From Ancylobacter amanitiformis (GTDB taxonomy: Bacteria; Pseudomonadota; Alphaproteobacteria; Rhizobiales; Xanthobacteraceae), in contig NZ_JAUSVR010000010.1 in the NCBI RefSeq assembly GCF_030814815.1, positions 62,001 through 126,000 on the forward strand: 64,000 bases of DNA, in the 5' to 3' direction. Of this stretch, positions 31,675 to 40,439 are shown piece after piece. The position numbers and the translations under genes are program-made. The notes under the pieces are model-generated. The model searched no databases. It was not told where the DNA came from and worked only from the letters and a program-made list of their open reading frames with translations. Every line of letters begins with the position of its first letter. The first letter of the stretch is position 1.

Positions 31675-34562
31675 GCGGCGCGCCCTTTCTTGGCCATGCT
31701 CGTCAAGGCGTCGAGCAGGGGCGGCAATATCGCGGCGCGGGCCGCGGGGCTGATCGCCTGCCGGTGACCGGCTGCGGCGATGCTGTCCATCCGCGCATGT
31801 CCTTCCGGCGTGCCGAGCAGCCAGTCGATCAGGTCGGGCAACTGGCGGAGATTTTCCTCCAGGAAGTGCTCGCCGGGACGGAAAATCGGATCGGCAAGGC
31901 CTGGATCGGAGACCACGCACGCCCCCTGCCAGAATCCCTGCTTCACCATGCGCGACCAGGCGAAAGGCCCCAGCCAGTCGCGGTGGATGTTGAGCACGAT
32001 CTTGGACCGCTGGCCCAGCGCGCAGTTTATCTCCGGCGAGGTCGTCCGGTAATTGCTCGCGGTCAGTGGCGCGCCGGCACGGGGAGACACGCAGAGGAAG
32101 CGGTACTTGTCGGTCAGGCGGCGCAGTTGCTCGAAGGCGTTGGCCCGGCGGTCAAAGCCGGTGCCGACGAACAGAAGGTCGATCGGGCGCTCGCCGAGGC
32201 TTTCATGTGCCGAAAAATCGAACGGGGCCCGTGCGAAGCGATAGCCGCGCAGCACCTCGACCTGGCTGACATCCAGCTGCGGCACGCCGTAGCGGCTGCC
32301 CTCCAGATAGGGCGGTGCGTAATACACGGCGTTGATACCGCATTGCTGCAGCAGGACCGCGGATTGCAGGTTGATGTCGAGCACCAGCGGCGCGGCGAGA
32401 AGGTTGGAAAAGGCGCGGCAGAACTTCGATGTGTAGGGTCGCTCCACATTGTAGAGCACCGTGCCAGGCCGGCTGATCAGCGGGCGCCACTGCGTGCCCC
32501 GCTCGAACCAGAAGAATTCGTGCGGCGCGACGAAGATCCGCACGGCGAATTCCTCGTCGAATGGTGAGCGCTCCGTGCGCCGCTGCACTTCGATGCCCAG
32601 CGCGGAGAGCTGCCACGCCAGCAGGTTGGCAATTTCCTGCATGAAGAAATTGCCCTGCGTGCTGCAATAGATGGCGACCGTTCCGCCGACTTCCCTGAGC
32701 CCGGACGCCGCCGTCTCGACGGCGGCCGCGGGATCGGGCAGCGACAGGCGCTCGGCGACGGCGTGAAGGCTGGCATCGACCTCCGGTGCCAGTCGCGACA
32801 GCGCGCGGGCCGCGACCTCGGTGGTGGCGAAGCGGCGGCCTTCCGCCATCCCGAAGCGCACGAAATGGTCCCATGCGTCTTCGCCATCGGCGCGCACATC
32901 GGGGTGGAGGTCGAGATAGACTTCCGGCTCGAACAGGCCGGCACGGTCCATGATGCGCCGCAGCCCACCATCCGCAGCCGCCGCCGCCGGCAGGGCGGGC
33001 GCGGCGTCGCCGGATGCCGGCGGCGCCTCATCCGGCGGCGTCTCATCCGGCGCCTCCGCCGTCACCGGCACCGGCTCCGCGGCTTCAACGGGAGAGGTCG
33101 CCGCGGGCGCGGTCCCGGCCGGGTGCGGACGTCGCCCCTCGGCCCTGCCGCGCTCCAGATAGTGCTGCAGCGGCTCCAGCCCGGTATCAAGAACGTCCGG
33201 ATTGCTGCGCAGATAATAGCTGACGCTGAAGGCCGGGCCGGGATCGCGACCCTCGCGCCAGCCGGAGGTGGCGTAGTGGATTACCGGGTTCAGGCCCGTC
33301 GCCACGACGTCGCCATTGGTTTCAAGATACCATTTCACATTGAAGAGCGGGTTGGGATCGCGCCCTTCACGCCAGCCCGCGCGGCAGAAATGCACCAGCG
33401 CGTCACGCTCGTTCCTGGCGATCGTCGATGCGATATCCGGATTCTGGGCGCGGTAATAAGCGGCATCGAACAGGGGCGCGACCTGGGCCTGTGCCGCGTG
33501 TGGCCCCCAGCCATGGCGCAGGCGATGGCGTGTCGCCCGCACCAGACGCTCGATCTCGCGAAACGGCGCGCCGATCCGCCATGTGGGCGAGGTGCGAATG
33601 CCCGACAGTTGCCGCTGCACCTGGCGCAGGGCGATCTGCCTGCGCAGACCCTCCGCCTCCAGCTCGGCATGGGCGCGCTGGAGGCTCTGGACCTCTTCCC
33701 GCGATCCGCCGGAGCCCGGAGTGCCCCAGTAGGGGTCCCGCCGCAGATACTCAAAGCGGCCGACCGCATCCTGGAGCGCGGTCGCCGTGGCGGAGAAGTC
33801 CCTCCGCAAATCCCGCAGCGCCGCTTCAAGAGCCGCCCGGCCTTCCGAAAAATCCTCCAGGGCGGCCGTCTTCCGCTCCAGCTTCTGCTCGGCAAGTTCC
33901 AGTTCACCGCGCAGAAGGCTGATCTGGCGATCCTTCTCCGCCAGCAGGCGCAGGCTTCGACCCGTCGTCTCGACATTGACGATGTCGGCGCTGCGATGGC
34001 TGCGAATGGTGCGGGCGGCGGGAACGGCATCGGCGAGCCGTTCGTCCGGCAGTGCGCCGGCATCCGCCGGGCCCTTGCGGAACACCATCACGCTGTCGCC
34101 ATGGGCGCCATCGGCACGCGGGGCGGTGAAGGATTCCACCAGCGCGACCTCGATGCCGCGCCGCTCGGCCCAGGCCATCAGCGCCAGCGGGGCGTCGGGA
34201 TAGAAGCGCCAGCCATCGAACGGAGCGGGATCGTAGCCGGCGTCGGACGACGCATCGACATAGATGAGCCCGCCCGCCCGCGTGACGCGCAGCATTTCGA
34301 TGAAGAGGAGCCAGAAATTCGGGTAGCGCTGCAAGCCGGGGGCGGCGACGATGTCGAAATGCTCGTCCTCAAAGCGAAGGGCGTCGCCGTCAAGGCTGGG
34401 GCGCGCACCGTCACTGACGCCGACCTCGATCGCTAGCGCGGTTGCCGGAGCGCCATTCCCGTCCGGGGCCTCGCCTGATCCGATGACGAGAACCGTGCCG
34501 GACGCATCCCGGCCGTAGATCCGGAAGAACTCCCCTGCGAGGCTGCGCGCCGTGTCATGCAT
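31656..34562 (-). CDS. Large mosaic protein: methyltransferase-like, coiled coil, NPD repeats, glycosyltransferase-like
   Basis: 968 residues from the ATG at 34562. Residues about 1-170 look like a degenerate class I methyltransferase (FEDEHFDIVAAPGLQ, EMLRVTRAGGLIYVDAS). Residues about 190-330 form a coiled coil. Residues about 365-480 and 545-590 contain four related blocks of the type YYRAQNPDI ... HFCRAGWREGRDPNP, seen in large glycan-synthesis proteins. The last about 370 residues (FVAPHEFFWFERG, LLFVGTGFDRRANAFEQL, VVSDPGLADPIFRPGEHF) resemble a GT-B-like transferase. An Ala/Pro/Glu-rich linker sits near 490-540. It lies between an epimerase gene and the RgpF-like protein gene. Exact activities are inferred. 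Confidence 0.7.
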   Translation of the reverse strand: MHDTARSLAGEFFRIYGRDASGTVLVIGSGEAPDGNGAPATALAIEVGVSDGARPSLDGDALRFEDEHFDIVAAPGLQRYPNFWLLFIEMLRVTRAGGLIYVDASSDAGYDPAPFDGWRFYPDAPLALMAWAERRGIEVALVESFTAPRADGAHGDSVMVFRKGPADAGALPDERLADAVPAARTIRSHRSADIVNVETTGRSLRLLAEKDRQISLLRGELELAEQKLERKTAALEDFSEGRAALEAALRDLRRDFSATATALQDAVGRFEYLRRDPYWGTPGSGGSREEVQSLQRAHAELEAEGLRRQIALRQVQRQLSGIRTSPTWRIGAPFREIERLVRATRHRLRHGWGPHAAQAQVAPLFDAAYYRAQNPDIASTIARNERDALVHFCRAGWREGRDPNPLFNVKWYLETNGDVVATGLNPVIHYATSGWREGRDPGPAFSVSYYLRSNPDVLDTGLEPLQHYLERGRAEGRRPHPAGTAPAATSPVEAAEPVPVTAEAPDETPPDEAPPASGDAAPALPAAAAADGGLRRIMDRAGLFEPEVYLDLHPDVRADGEDAWDHFVRFGMAEGRRFATTEVAARALSRLAPEVDASLHAVAERLSLPDPAAAVETAASGLREVGGTVAIYCSTQGNFFMQEIANLLAWQLSALGIEVQRRTERSPFDEEFAVRIFVAPHEFFWFERGTQWRPLISRPGTVLYNVERPYTSKFCRAFSNLLAAPLVLDINLQSAVLLQQCGINAVYYAPPYLEGSRYGVPQLDVSQVEVLRGYRFARAPFDFSAHESLGERPIDLLFVGTGFDRRANAFEQLRRLTDKYRFLCVSPRAGAPLTASNYRTTSPEINCALGQRSKIVLNIHRDWLGPFAWSRMVKQGFWQGACVVSDPGLADPIFRPGEHFLEENLRQLPDLIDWLLGTPEGHARMDSIAAAGHRQAISPAARAAILPPLLDALTSMAKKGRAACRHST

Positions 34563-34708
34563 AGATCTACCACTTGGACTGCGATCAGTTCTGCACGCTG
34601 AGCCGATGGGTGAGGCGCGCGGCACGGCGGGTGGGCCAAGCTACAAGGCCGCGTCCGGGCCGTCGACCATGGATGCGCCGCGAGGGATGCCGGAGGCTGT
34701 CACCTCTC

Positions 34709-35638
34709 TCATCCGTGATAGAATTCCGCGATCGCGTCCCAGCCCGCCACCTCATCCCAGGCGCCGACATAGCGGAACGCCGAATCGGTGTTCACGCGCA
34801 TCAGCGGCTCGCTGAAATCGGACTGGATGCCGAGTTCGACGCCGCACGCCCATCCCAGCCGCTCACGCATCGCCGCGGCGAAACGCTGGGCGAAGGCGCC
34901 CTGCCGTTCGACATAGCCGCTGGGGTTGAGCCTGCGCACTGCCGGGCCGCCGCCCTCCACGGCGCTGGCAAACCTCGCATAGGCCGATGCCAGCAGCGAC
35001 ACATGAATATTGTCGCGCACGTAATCCGGCGTGTTGACCCGGGCCGCCTTGCCCTCGCGCCAGGTGCGGATCAGATAGGAGCAGAAGCGCGGTTCTTCGA
35101 GCGGGCCGAACGGGTTGGGAATGACGAACTTGCCATAGCGCAGGCCAATTTCGCGGCAGCGGTGTTCCACTACGGTGGCGGTCAGCCCCTTGGAGAGGCC
35201 ATAGGGCGAGAAGGCGACACGCGGCTCCTCGCCAGCCCCTTCATCCTGCTCGAACACGCTGCCGGTGAGTACCACGCCCTTGAGCCCGCCCCGCGCCAGC
35301 GCGCCGAGCACGGGCCGCAGATTATGGGTGTTTTCGGCCAGCGCGCCGGCAACATCGAAATCCGGGCTGCGATAATCGCCCACCCGTGCCGCGTGATGGC
35401 AGAGCAGGTCGAAGCCGCCCGTCCCGGCGAGGTCCAGGAAACGCTCGGAGCCGAACGGGGCATGCTCGACGATCTCAGCCACGGTGCCGAGCCGGGCGAC
35501 GCGCTGCGCCCGCGCTCCTTCCGCATAATCGGCGCGGCCGGCCGTGAGCGGGGCGACGACCTGCGCCCCCGCCTTTGCCAGCGCTTCCGCGAACCAATAG
35601 CCGGTGAAGGAACTGGCGCCGGTGAGCAGGACCTTCAT
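34709..35638 (-). CDS. NAD(P)-dependent sugar-nucleotide epimerase/dehydratase (extended SDR)
   Basis: 309 residues from the ATG at 35638, which overlaps the rfbC stop (ATGA). The nucleotide-binding loop is TGASSFTGYW, and the catalytic pair is in SPYGLSKG (Tyr-x3-Lys). FVIPNPFGPLEEPRF and VNTPDYVRDNIHV are typical of C-terminal sugar-binding parts. It would act on a nucleotide-linked keto-hexose made by the neighbouring RfbF/epimerase products, for example as a reductase. The precise sugar is unknown. Confidence 0.82.
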   Translation of the reverse strand: MKVLLTGASSFTGYWFAEALAKAGAQVVAPLTAGRADYAEGARAQRVARLGTVAEIVEHAPFGSERFLDLAGTGGFDLLCHHAARVGDYRSPDFDVAGALAENTHNLRPVLGALARGGLKGVVLTGSVFEQDEGAGEEPRVAFSPYGLSKGLTATVVEHRCREIGLRYGKFVIPNPFGPLEEPRFCSYLIRTWREGKAARVNTPDYVRDNIHVSLLASAYARFASAVEGGGPAVRRLNPSGYVERQGAFAQRFAAAMRERLGWACGVELGIQSDFSEPLMRVNTDSAFRYVGAWDEVAGWDAIAEFYHG

Positions 35639-36201
35639 GTCAGGCCCCGCATCGACTCCATGCCGTGGAAGGCGTCGTTCAGATCCGGCCAGGCGGCGTC
35701 CTTGTCGGAAATCTCGGTGGGCTGGATCGGCCATTCGATGCCGATAGCCGGGTCGTTCCAGCGCACGCCGCGCTCCTGCTGCGGGGCGTAGAATTCGCTC
35801 ACCAGATAAAGCGCCTCGACATTGTCGGTGAGGGTGATGAGGGCGTGGGCGAAGCCGCGCGGCACATACATCATCAGCCGGTTGTCGTCGTTCAGTTCGG
35901 CGCCGAACCACTTGCCGAACGTGGGCGAGCCGGCGCGCAGGTCAACGATGCAATCCCACAGCGCGCCCTTGATCGCCCGCACCAGCTTGACCTCGCCGGC
36001 GGGGGGCAGCTGGTAATGCAGGCCGCGCAGCGTGCCCGCCTTGCTGCTGAGCGAGTTGTTTACCTGCACGAAACGGGTTTCCAGCCCCTGCGCGCCGAAC
36101 TCCTTCTCGCAGAAGAAGCGCGCGAAGAAGCCACGGTCGTCGCCGCGCCGCTCCAGCTCGATGAGATAGGCGCCCTCGAGAGGGGTCTTGTGGAATTTCA
36201 T
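35635..36201 (-). CDS. rfbC: RmlC/RfbC-family dTDP-4-dehydrorhamnose 3,5-epimerase-like protein
   Basis: 188 residues, usual length. Cupin motifs: GTLRGLHYQLPP with the catalytic His, WDCIVDLRAGSPTFGKW with the paired Asp, VPRGFAHA, and a Tyr in EFYAPQQERG. The family epimerises C3 and C5 of 4-keto-6-deoxy sugars. Because the same operon starts with a CDP-glucose-type cytidylyltransferase, the substrate could be a CDP- rather than a dTDP-linked sugar. The gene lies 18 bases after one epimerase gene and overlaps the next by 4 bases. Confidence 0.88.
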   Translation of the reverse strand: MKFHKTPLEGAYLIELERRGDDRGFFARFFCEKEFGAQGLETRFVQVNNSLSSKAGTLRGLHYQLPPAGEVKLVRAIKGALWDCIVDLRAGSPTFGKWFGAELNDDNRLMMYVPRGFAHALITLTDNVEALYLVSEFYAPQQERGVRWNDPAIGIEWPIQPTEISDKDAAWPDLNDAFHGMESMRGLT

Positions 36202-36219
36202 CGTCGGTTTTCCCAGCGT

Positions 36220-37278
36220 TCAGCGGCGCCCGCCCGGAGCCCAGCGCAGCTCGGGGCCGAGGCGGCCGGTGGCCATGTGACGCTCCAGCGTCTTCAGGCG
36301 CATATAGGGCGAATTGCGGAAATCCTTGTCGGCGAAGGCCATGCCGGTGAGCCCGCCGGCCAGCCGCTCGATCGACTGGTCGAGGCTGACCTGCGGAATC
36401 CATTCCGGTGCCAGCGATTTGAACAGCGCGAAATCCACCTTGTAGGAGCGCTTGTCCGGCGGCGCGCTGGTGTTGATCGAGACCTTGGTGCCCGGCACAT
36501 GGCGGGCCACGGCGGCGGCGAGTTCCGACACCTGATAGTTGCCCTCGTCGCGGCCGGCATTCACCGCCAGGAACGTGCCGCCCTTGGCGGCGTCGCGGGT
36601 GATGGCCCAGGTGATGGCGCGGGCCATGTCCTCGACATCGATCAGCGGCCGCCACGGCGTGCCGTCGCTCAGCACGGTGATCTCGCCCGAGGTGAGGGCG
36701 CAGGCCACGAAATCGTTGAGCACGAGGTCGAGGCGCAGCCGGTCGGACATGCCGCAGGCGGTGGCGAAGCGCAGCGATGTGACGGTGAGGTTGCCCAGGT
36801 CCGCCTGCTGGAAGCCCTCCTCAGAGCCGATCTTCGAGCGGGCATAGGCGGTGAGCGGGTTGGTCGGGTCGTTCTCGGTGCGGGCGCCGCCCTCGGCATA
36901 GCCATACATCGAGCAGCTGGAGGCGAAGACGAAATTCTTCACCCCGCGCGCCGCCGCGGCCTCGGCGAGGCGGATGCTGGCGACTTGGTTGATCTCGTGG
37001 GTCACGGCCTCGAACTTGTTGCCCATCGGGTCGTTCGAGACGGCGCTCAGATGCACCACCGCGTCCACGCCATCGAGCAGTTCGACGGGGAAATCGCGGA
37101 TATCGCCGAAGACCTGCCGGTCCAGCAGCGTTTCCGGCAGGGTGCCCGCATTGGTGAGGCAGTGGCCGAAGAAGCCGGCATCGAAGCCGATCAGTTCGCA
37201 ATCGGCCACGTTATCGCGCAGGAAGCGCGTCAGGACGGGCCCGACATACCCCATGTTGCCGGTGATCAACACACGCAT
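36220..37278 (-). CDS. NAD-dependent epimerase/dehydratase of nucleotide sugars
   Basis: 352 residues. Rossmann loop TGNMGYVGP, the active-site stretch VFASSCSMYG, and Tyr-x3-Lys in LTAYARSKIG mark an extended SDR. NDFVACALTSGEITVLSDG and RPLIDVEDMARAI are typical of the substrate part. It lies directly downstream of rfbF (46-base gap). It could be the 4,6-dehydratase or an epimerase of the CDP-sugar route, but it is not a close RfbG match by eye. Confidence 0.84.
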   Translation of the reverse strand: MRVLITGNMGYVGPVLTRFLRDNVADCELIGFDAGFFGHCLTNAGTLPETLLDRQVFGDIRDFPVELLDGVDAVVHLSAVSNDPMGNKFEAVTHEINQVASIRLAEAAAARGVKNFVFASSCSMYGYAEGGARTENDPTNPLTAYARSKIGSEEGFQQADLGNLTVTSLRFATACGMSDRLRLDLVLNDFVACALTSGEITVLSDGTPWRPLIDVEDMARAITWAITRDAAKGGTFLAVNAGRDEGNYQVSELAAAVARHVPGTKVSINTSAPPDKRSYKVDFALFKSLAPEWIPQVSLDQSIERLAGGLTGMAFADKDFRNSPYMRLKTLERHMATGRLGPELRWAPGGRR

Positions 37279-37291
37279 CTATCGAACCCTC

Positions 37292-37336
37292 AATCTACCG
37301 AGTCGCGTTCTATCAGGTCTTGTTCTACCAAGTCTT
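37292..37336. repeat. Three 15-base imperfect repeats straddling the rfbF stop
   Basis: Units at 37292-37306, 37307-37321 and 37322-37336 share the pattern [ga]TTCTA[tc]C[ga]AGTC-like and have an exact 15-base period. Read on the minus strand, each carries a TAG in the same frame, so rfbF ends in stacked stops. The pattern suggests local duplication of the 3' end. Confidence 0.75.
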
Positions 37337-38095
37337 CCAGGGAGCCTTGCCCGACGCCCACATCTCCTCGAGCTGACGCTTGTCGCGCAGCGTATCCATG
37401 GGCTGCCAGAAGCCGCGGTGGAAATGGGCGCTCAGATTGCCCTCGGCCGCAAGCTGGCGCATCGGCTCCTGTTCCCACACCGTGGAATCCCCTTCGATAT
37501 AGTCGCCGACCTTGGGCGACAGCACGAAATAGCCGCCATTGATCCAGCCGCCGTCGCCGACCGGCTTTTCCTGAAAGCCGGTGACGCGGTTGCCGTCGAA
37601 ATTGATCGCGCCGAACCGGCCGGGCGGCTGCACCGCCGTCACCGTCGCCAGGCGCCCCTCCTTGCGGTGGAGGTCGATCGTCGCCTTGATGTCGACATCG
37701 CCGACGCCATCGCCATAGGTCAGGCAGAACGCGGTGTCGTCGCCGACATAGGGGAGGATGCGCTTGATGCGCCCGCCGATCATGGTCAGTTCGCCCGTAT
37801 CGACCAGCGTGACGCGCCACGGCTCGGCCTGGACGTCGTGCACTTCCATGCTGTTATTCTTGATGTCGAACGTGACATTCGACATGTGAAGGAAGTAGTT
37901 GTTGAAATATTCTTTGATCAAATAGCCTTTATAGCCAAGGCAGATGATGAAGTCATTTATCCCATTGGCGGAATAAATCTTCATGATGTGCCAGATGATC
38001 GGCTTGCCGCCGACTTCGATCAGGGGCTTGGGCTTGAGGTCCGTTTCCTCGGCAAAGCGCGTACCCAACCCACCAGCCAAGATGACCGCTTTCAT
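37325..38095 (-). CDS. rfbF: Glucose-1-phosphate cytidylyltransferase
   Basis: 256 residues from the ATG at 38095, matching the family start [14 protein letters not shown]. The nucleotidyltransferase signature is followed by [29 protein letters not shown] and [10 protein letters not shown], characteristic of RfbF. It makes CDP-glucose from CTP and glucose-1-phosphate, the entry to CDP-linked deoxy sugars used in O-antigen or capsule. It is the first gene of the minus-strand polysaccharide operon. CDP-glucose 4,6-dehydratase (RfbG) is not recognisable beside it. Confidence 0.93.
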   Translation of the reverse strand: MKAVILAGGLGTRFAEETDLKPKPLIEVGGKPIIWHIMKIYSANGINDFIICLGYKGYLIKEYFNNYFLHMSNVTFDIKNNSMEVHDVQAEPWRVTLVDTGELTMIGGRIKRILPYVGDDTAFCLTYGDGVGDVDIKATIDLHRKEGRLATVTAVQPPGRFGAINFDGNRVTGFQEKPVGDGGWINGGYFVLSPKVGDYIEGDSTVWEQEPMRQLAAEGNLSAHFHRGFWQPMDTLRDKRQLEEMWASGKAPWKTW

Positions 38096-38639
38096 TCGGC
38101 TTTCCATTCATGAGTTTGGAGGAGTGATACCCGAGGGTCGACGCATCATGTGAACAGCGCGCCGACAATGTCGTGCGGTCGGAGCCGAGGAGCCATTGCG
38201 GCGCTGTCCTCGGCCTTGCGATGCACGAGCCTGGCGGGCTGCGCGCCCGTCAGCGGGCGGACCGGCCGACGCCGACCGGCATTCCCGCCCGGCTGTGCCG
38301 TCCCCGAAAACGGCGTTCGATGCGCGACGGGAGCGTGCGCAGCCAGGGGGCGCGGCGGGGCACTGCCGGATCGTGAGGCGCACGCCACAGGGGGGATCGG
38401 ACGAGCGCCGTGTGATCCAGCGCTCGACACATCGCCGGATCCGTCGCGCCCGCAACCCAAGATTGCCCACCTTCTTCGACTTTTCCCACCTATTCTTGCA
38501 GGAGCGATAGCTTATCAATTAATTGATTGTCAATGAACGGGACGTCCCACTCCCCCGCGATGTGAACTGTCGATCTTTATACGCGCGCGCGAGCGCGCAC
38601 TTCAGCACGGTTCATCGCTCCTGCCCCTACCGCGCCGGT
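38096..38639. other. Leader region of the polysaccharide operon
   Basis: About 540 bases between rfbF and the Lrp-type regulator gene (convergent on one side only; rfbF reads leftward from here). Most of it is GC-rich without recognisable coding content. The AT-rich patch at 38480-38535 probably carries the operon promoter. Confidence 0.45.
38514..38527. promoter_or_regulatory. Perfect 14-base AT palindrome, possible operator
   Basis: ATCAATTAATTGAT is self-complementary and is followed by TGTCAAT. It sits about 420 bases before the rfbF start in a locally AT-rich spot. A repressor or nucleoid-protein site is plausible; no regulator is identified. Confidence 0.35.
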
Positions 38640-39101
38640 CTACCGCGCCCGTCGGCGCGCGCCGAGCACGTTGCGGATGGAAAAGCTGGAGTGAATGCGC
38701 AGCACGCCGGGCAGGGTGGATAGAATCTCGGTGTGGATGCGCTCGAAATCGCCGGGGGTCTCCACCTCGACACGCAGCAGGTAATCCGAGCCGCCGGTCA
38801 TGAGATAGCATTCCTGAATTTCGGGGTGGCGGCGCACGGCGGCCTCGAAACGGTTGAGATAATCCTCGGTCTGCCGCTCCAGCGTGATGTTGATGATCAC
38901 CGCCATGCCGGCCTCGCGCGCGGCGTGGTCGATCAGCGCGGTGTAGCCGCGGATGACGCCGCTATGTTCCATCAGCTTGATGCGGCGCAGGCAGGTGGAG
39001 GCGGAAAGCCCGACCTCCTCGGCGATCTTCGCCGTGCTCATGCGGGCGTCGAGGCGCAGCAGGCGCAGGATGTTGCGGTCCGTGGCGTCGAGCGCGCTCA
39101 T
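38640..39101 (-). CDS. dadR: Lrp/AsnC-family regulator of alanine catabolism
   Basis: 153 residues from the ATG at 39101, which has GGAGG 7 bases upstream. N-terminal helix-turn-helix (DATDRNILRLLRLDARMSTAKIA, LSASTCLRRIKLME) and C-terminal RAM/AsnC effector domain (ECYLMTGGSDYLLRVEVE, GVLRIHSSFSI). It is divergent from alanine racemase and dadA across 134 bases. It probably senses L-alanine and controls that operon. The symbol is a contextual assignment. Confidence 0.85.
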   Translation of the reverse strand: MSALDATDRNILRLLRLDARMSTAKIAEEVGLSASTCLRRIKLMEHSGVIRGYTALIDHAAREAGMAVIINITLERQTEDYLNRFEAAVRRHPEIQECYLMTGGSDYLLRVEVETPGDFERIHTEILSTLPGVLRIHSSFSIRNVLGARRRAR

Positions 39102-39163
39102 GGCGGTTCCTCCGAAAAATTCATCGATCCGGCCATAAATTAGTATCGAATGGCGGATGCATG

Positions 39164-39185
39164 CGCAAATCGACCGGAATTTGCG
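39164..39185. promoter_or_regulatory. Inverted repeat in the dadR-dadX gap, candidate Lrp-type operator
   Basis: CGCAAAT (39164-39170), 8 bases, then ATTTGCG (39179-39185): a perfect 7-base inverted repeat in the only shared regulatory gap of the two divergent units. Size and position fit an Lrp/AsnC dimer site. An alternative racemase start at 39161 would put it inside the gene. Confidence 0.5.
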
Positions 39186-39235
39186 TGATTCGCGCATTAC
39201 AATCGGTCCCCGTTCGGCAGCTGCGGGGACGGGTG

Positions 39236-40357
39236 ATGTTCGGCGAGATTTCAAGCGAGCAACTGGCGGTCGACGCGGCGCCGGGAATTCTGACCATCGA
39301 TCTCGGCGCCCTGGCCGCCAATTACCGGGCGCTGCAGGCGCGGGTTGGCGCGGCGCGGGTGGCCGGCGTGGTCAAGGCGGATGCCTATGGGCTCGGCGCG
39401 CTGCGCGTCGCTCCCGCGCTTTACGCGGCCGGCTGCCGCGATTTCTTCGTCGCCCATCTTTCCGAGGCGCGGGTGCTGCGCCCGGCGCTGGGGCCGGATG
39501 CGCGGCTTTACATTCTCAACGGCTTGCAGCCCGGCGCGGAACCGGCGGCGGCGGAGGCCGGCATCGTGCCGGTGCTGAACAGCCTCGATCAGGTCGAGCG
39601 CTGGTCCCGGCTGGCCGGCGCGCAGCGTCGCACGCTGCCCGCGCTCATCCAGTTCGACACCGGCATGTCGCGGCTCGGCCTCGCGCCGGACGAGGTGGAG
39701 GCGCTGATCGCCACGCCGGCCCGGCTCGAGGGGGTGCGGGTGCTCCATGTCATGAGCCACCTCGCCAGCGCCGATGAGCCGGACAATGCGCAGAATGCCG
39801 CGCAACTGGCCGAGATGCAGCGATTCGCGCGTGCCTTTCCCGGCGTGGAAATGTGCTTCGCCAATTCCGGCGGCGTGTTCCTGGGGCCGGACTATCACGG
39901 CACGCTGGTGCGTCCCGGCATCGCGCTCTATGGCGGCGCGCCGGTCGCCGGCATCGCCAATCCGATGGCGCCGGTGGTGCGGCTCGACGTGCGGGTGATC
40001 CAGACCCGCACCGTGCCGGCCGGCGCCCGTGTCGGCTATGGCGGCGCGCATGTGACCGGGACCGAGCGTCGCCTCGCCACACTCGCCGCCGGCTATGCCG
40101 ATGGCGTGCCGCGCCATCTCAGCGATCGCGGCGCCGGCTATCTCGGTGCCACGCGCCTGCCCATGGTCGGGCGGGTGTCGATGGACAGTGTGACGCTCGA
40201 TGTCACCGAACTGCCGCAGGGCACGCTCGGGCTCGGCAGCCTGATCGAGTTGATCGGCCCGCATCAGACACTGGAGGACATGGCGAGCGCCGCCGGCACC
40301 ATCGCCTACGAGATCCTGACCCGCCTCGGGACGCGCTATCATCGGGTCTACCGCTGA
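39236..40357 (+). CDS. dadX: Alanine racemase (catabolic type)
   Basis: 373 residues from the ATG at 39236 (GGGGACGGGTG before it). The PLP lysine is Lys47 in [11 protein letters not shown] and the second catalytic base is Tyr268 in VGYGGAHV. C-terminal [15 protein letters not shown] is typical. It interconverts L- and D-alanine. Placement between an Lrp-type regulator and dadA (82-base gap) points to the catabolic isozyme, supplying D-alanine to DadA, although it could also feed cell-wall synthesis. Confidence 0.9.
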   Translation: MFGEISSEQLAVDAAPGILTIDLGALAANYRALQARVGAARVAGVVKADAYGLGALRVAPALYAAGCRDFFVAHLSEARVLRPALGPDARLYILNGLQPGAEPAAAEAGIVPVLNSLDQVERWSRLAGAQRRTLPALIQFDTGMSRLGLAPDEVEALIATPARLEGVRVLHVMSHLASADEPDNAQNAAQLAEMQRFARAFPGVEMCFANSGGVFLGPDYHGTLVRPGIALYGGAPVAGIANPMAPVVRLDVRVIQTRTVPAGARVGYGGAHVTGTERRLATLAAGYADGVPRHLSDRGAGYLGATRLPMVGRVSMDSVTLDVTELPQGTLGLGSLIELIGPHQTLEDMASAAGTIAYEILTRLGTRYHRVYR

Positions 40358-40439
40358 ACTCGCCCGCTGCCCGTCGCCGCCCGTCGCCACTCCTGCTGAC
40401 CGCCGCCAAACGTCGCAAGAAGAGAACCAGAGGCCTTCC

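Noticed and set aside
31675-31920. N-terminal extension of the GT2/RgpF protein
   Set aside because: Those codons lie inside the preceding gene and encode an Arg/Pro-rich stretch; GTG 31674 starts at the conserved region.
35639-35911. Extended N-terminus of the epimerase at 34709-35638
   Set aside because: It overlaps rfbC out of frame; the Rossmann motif begins right at ATG 35638.
38108-38536. Overlapping open frames on both strands upstream of rfbF
   Set aside because: Arg/Ala/Pro-rich translations on both strands with no motif; typical GC-rich non-coding DNA.
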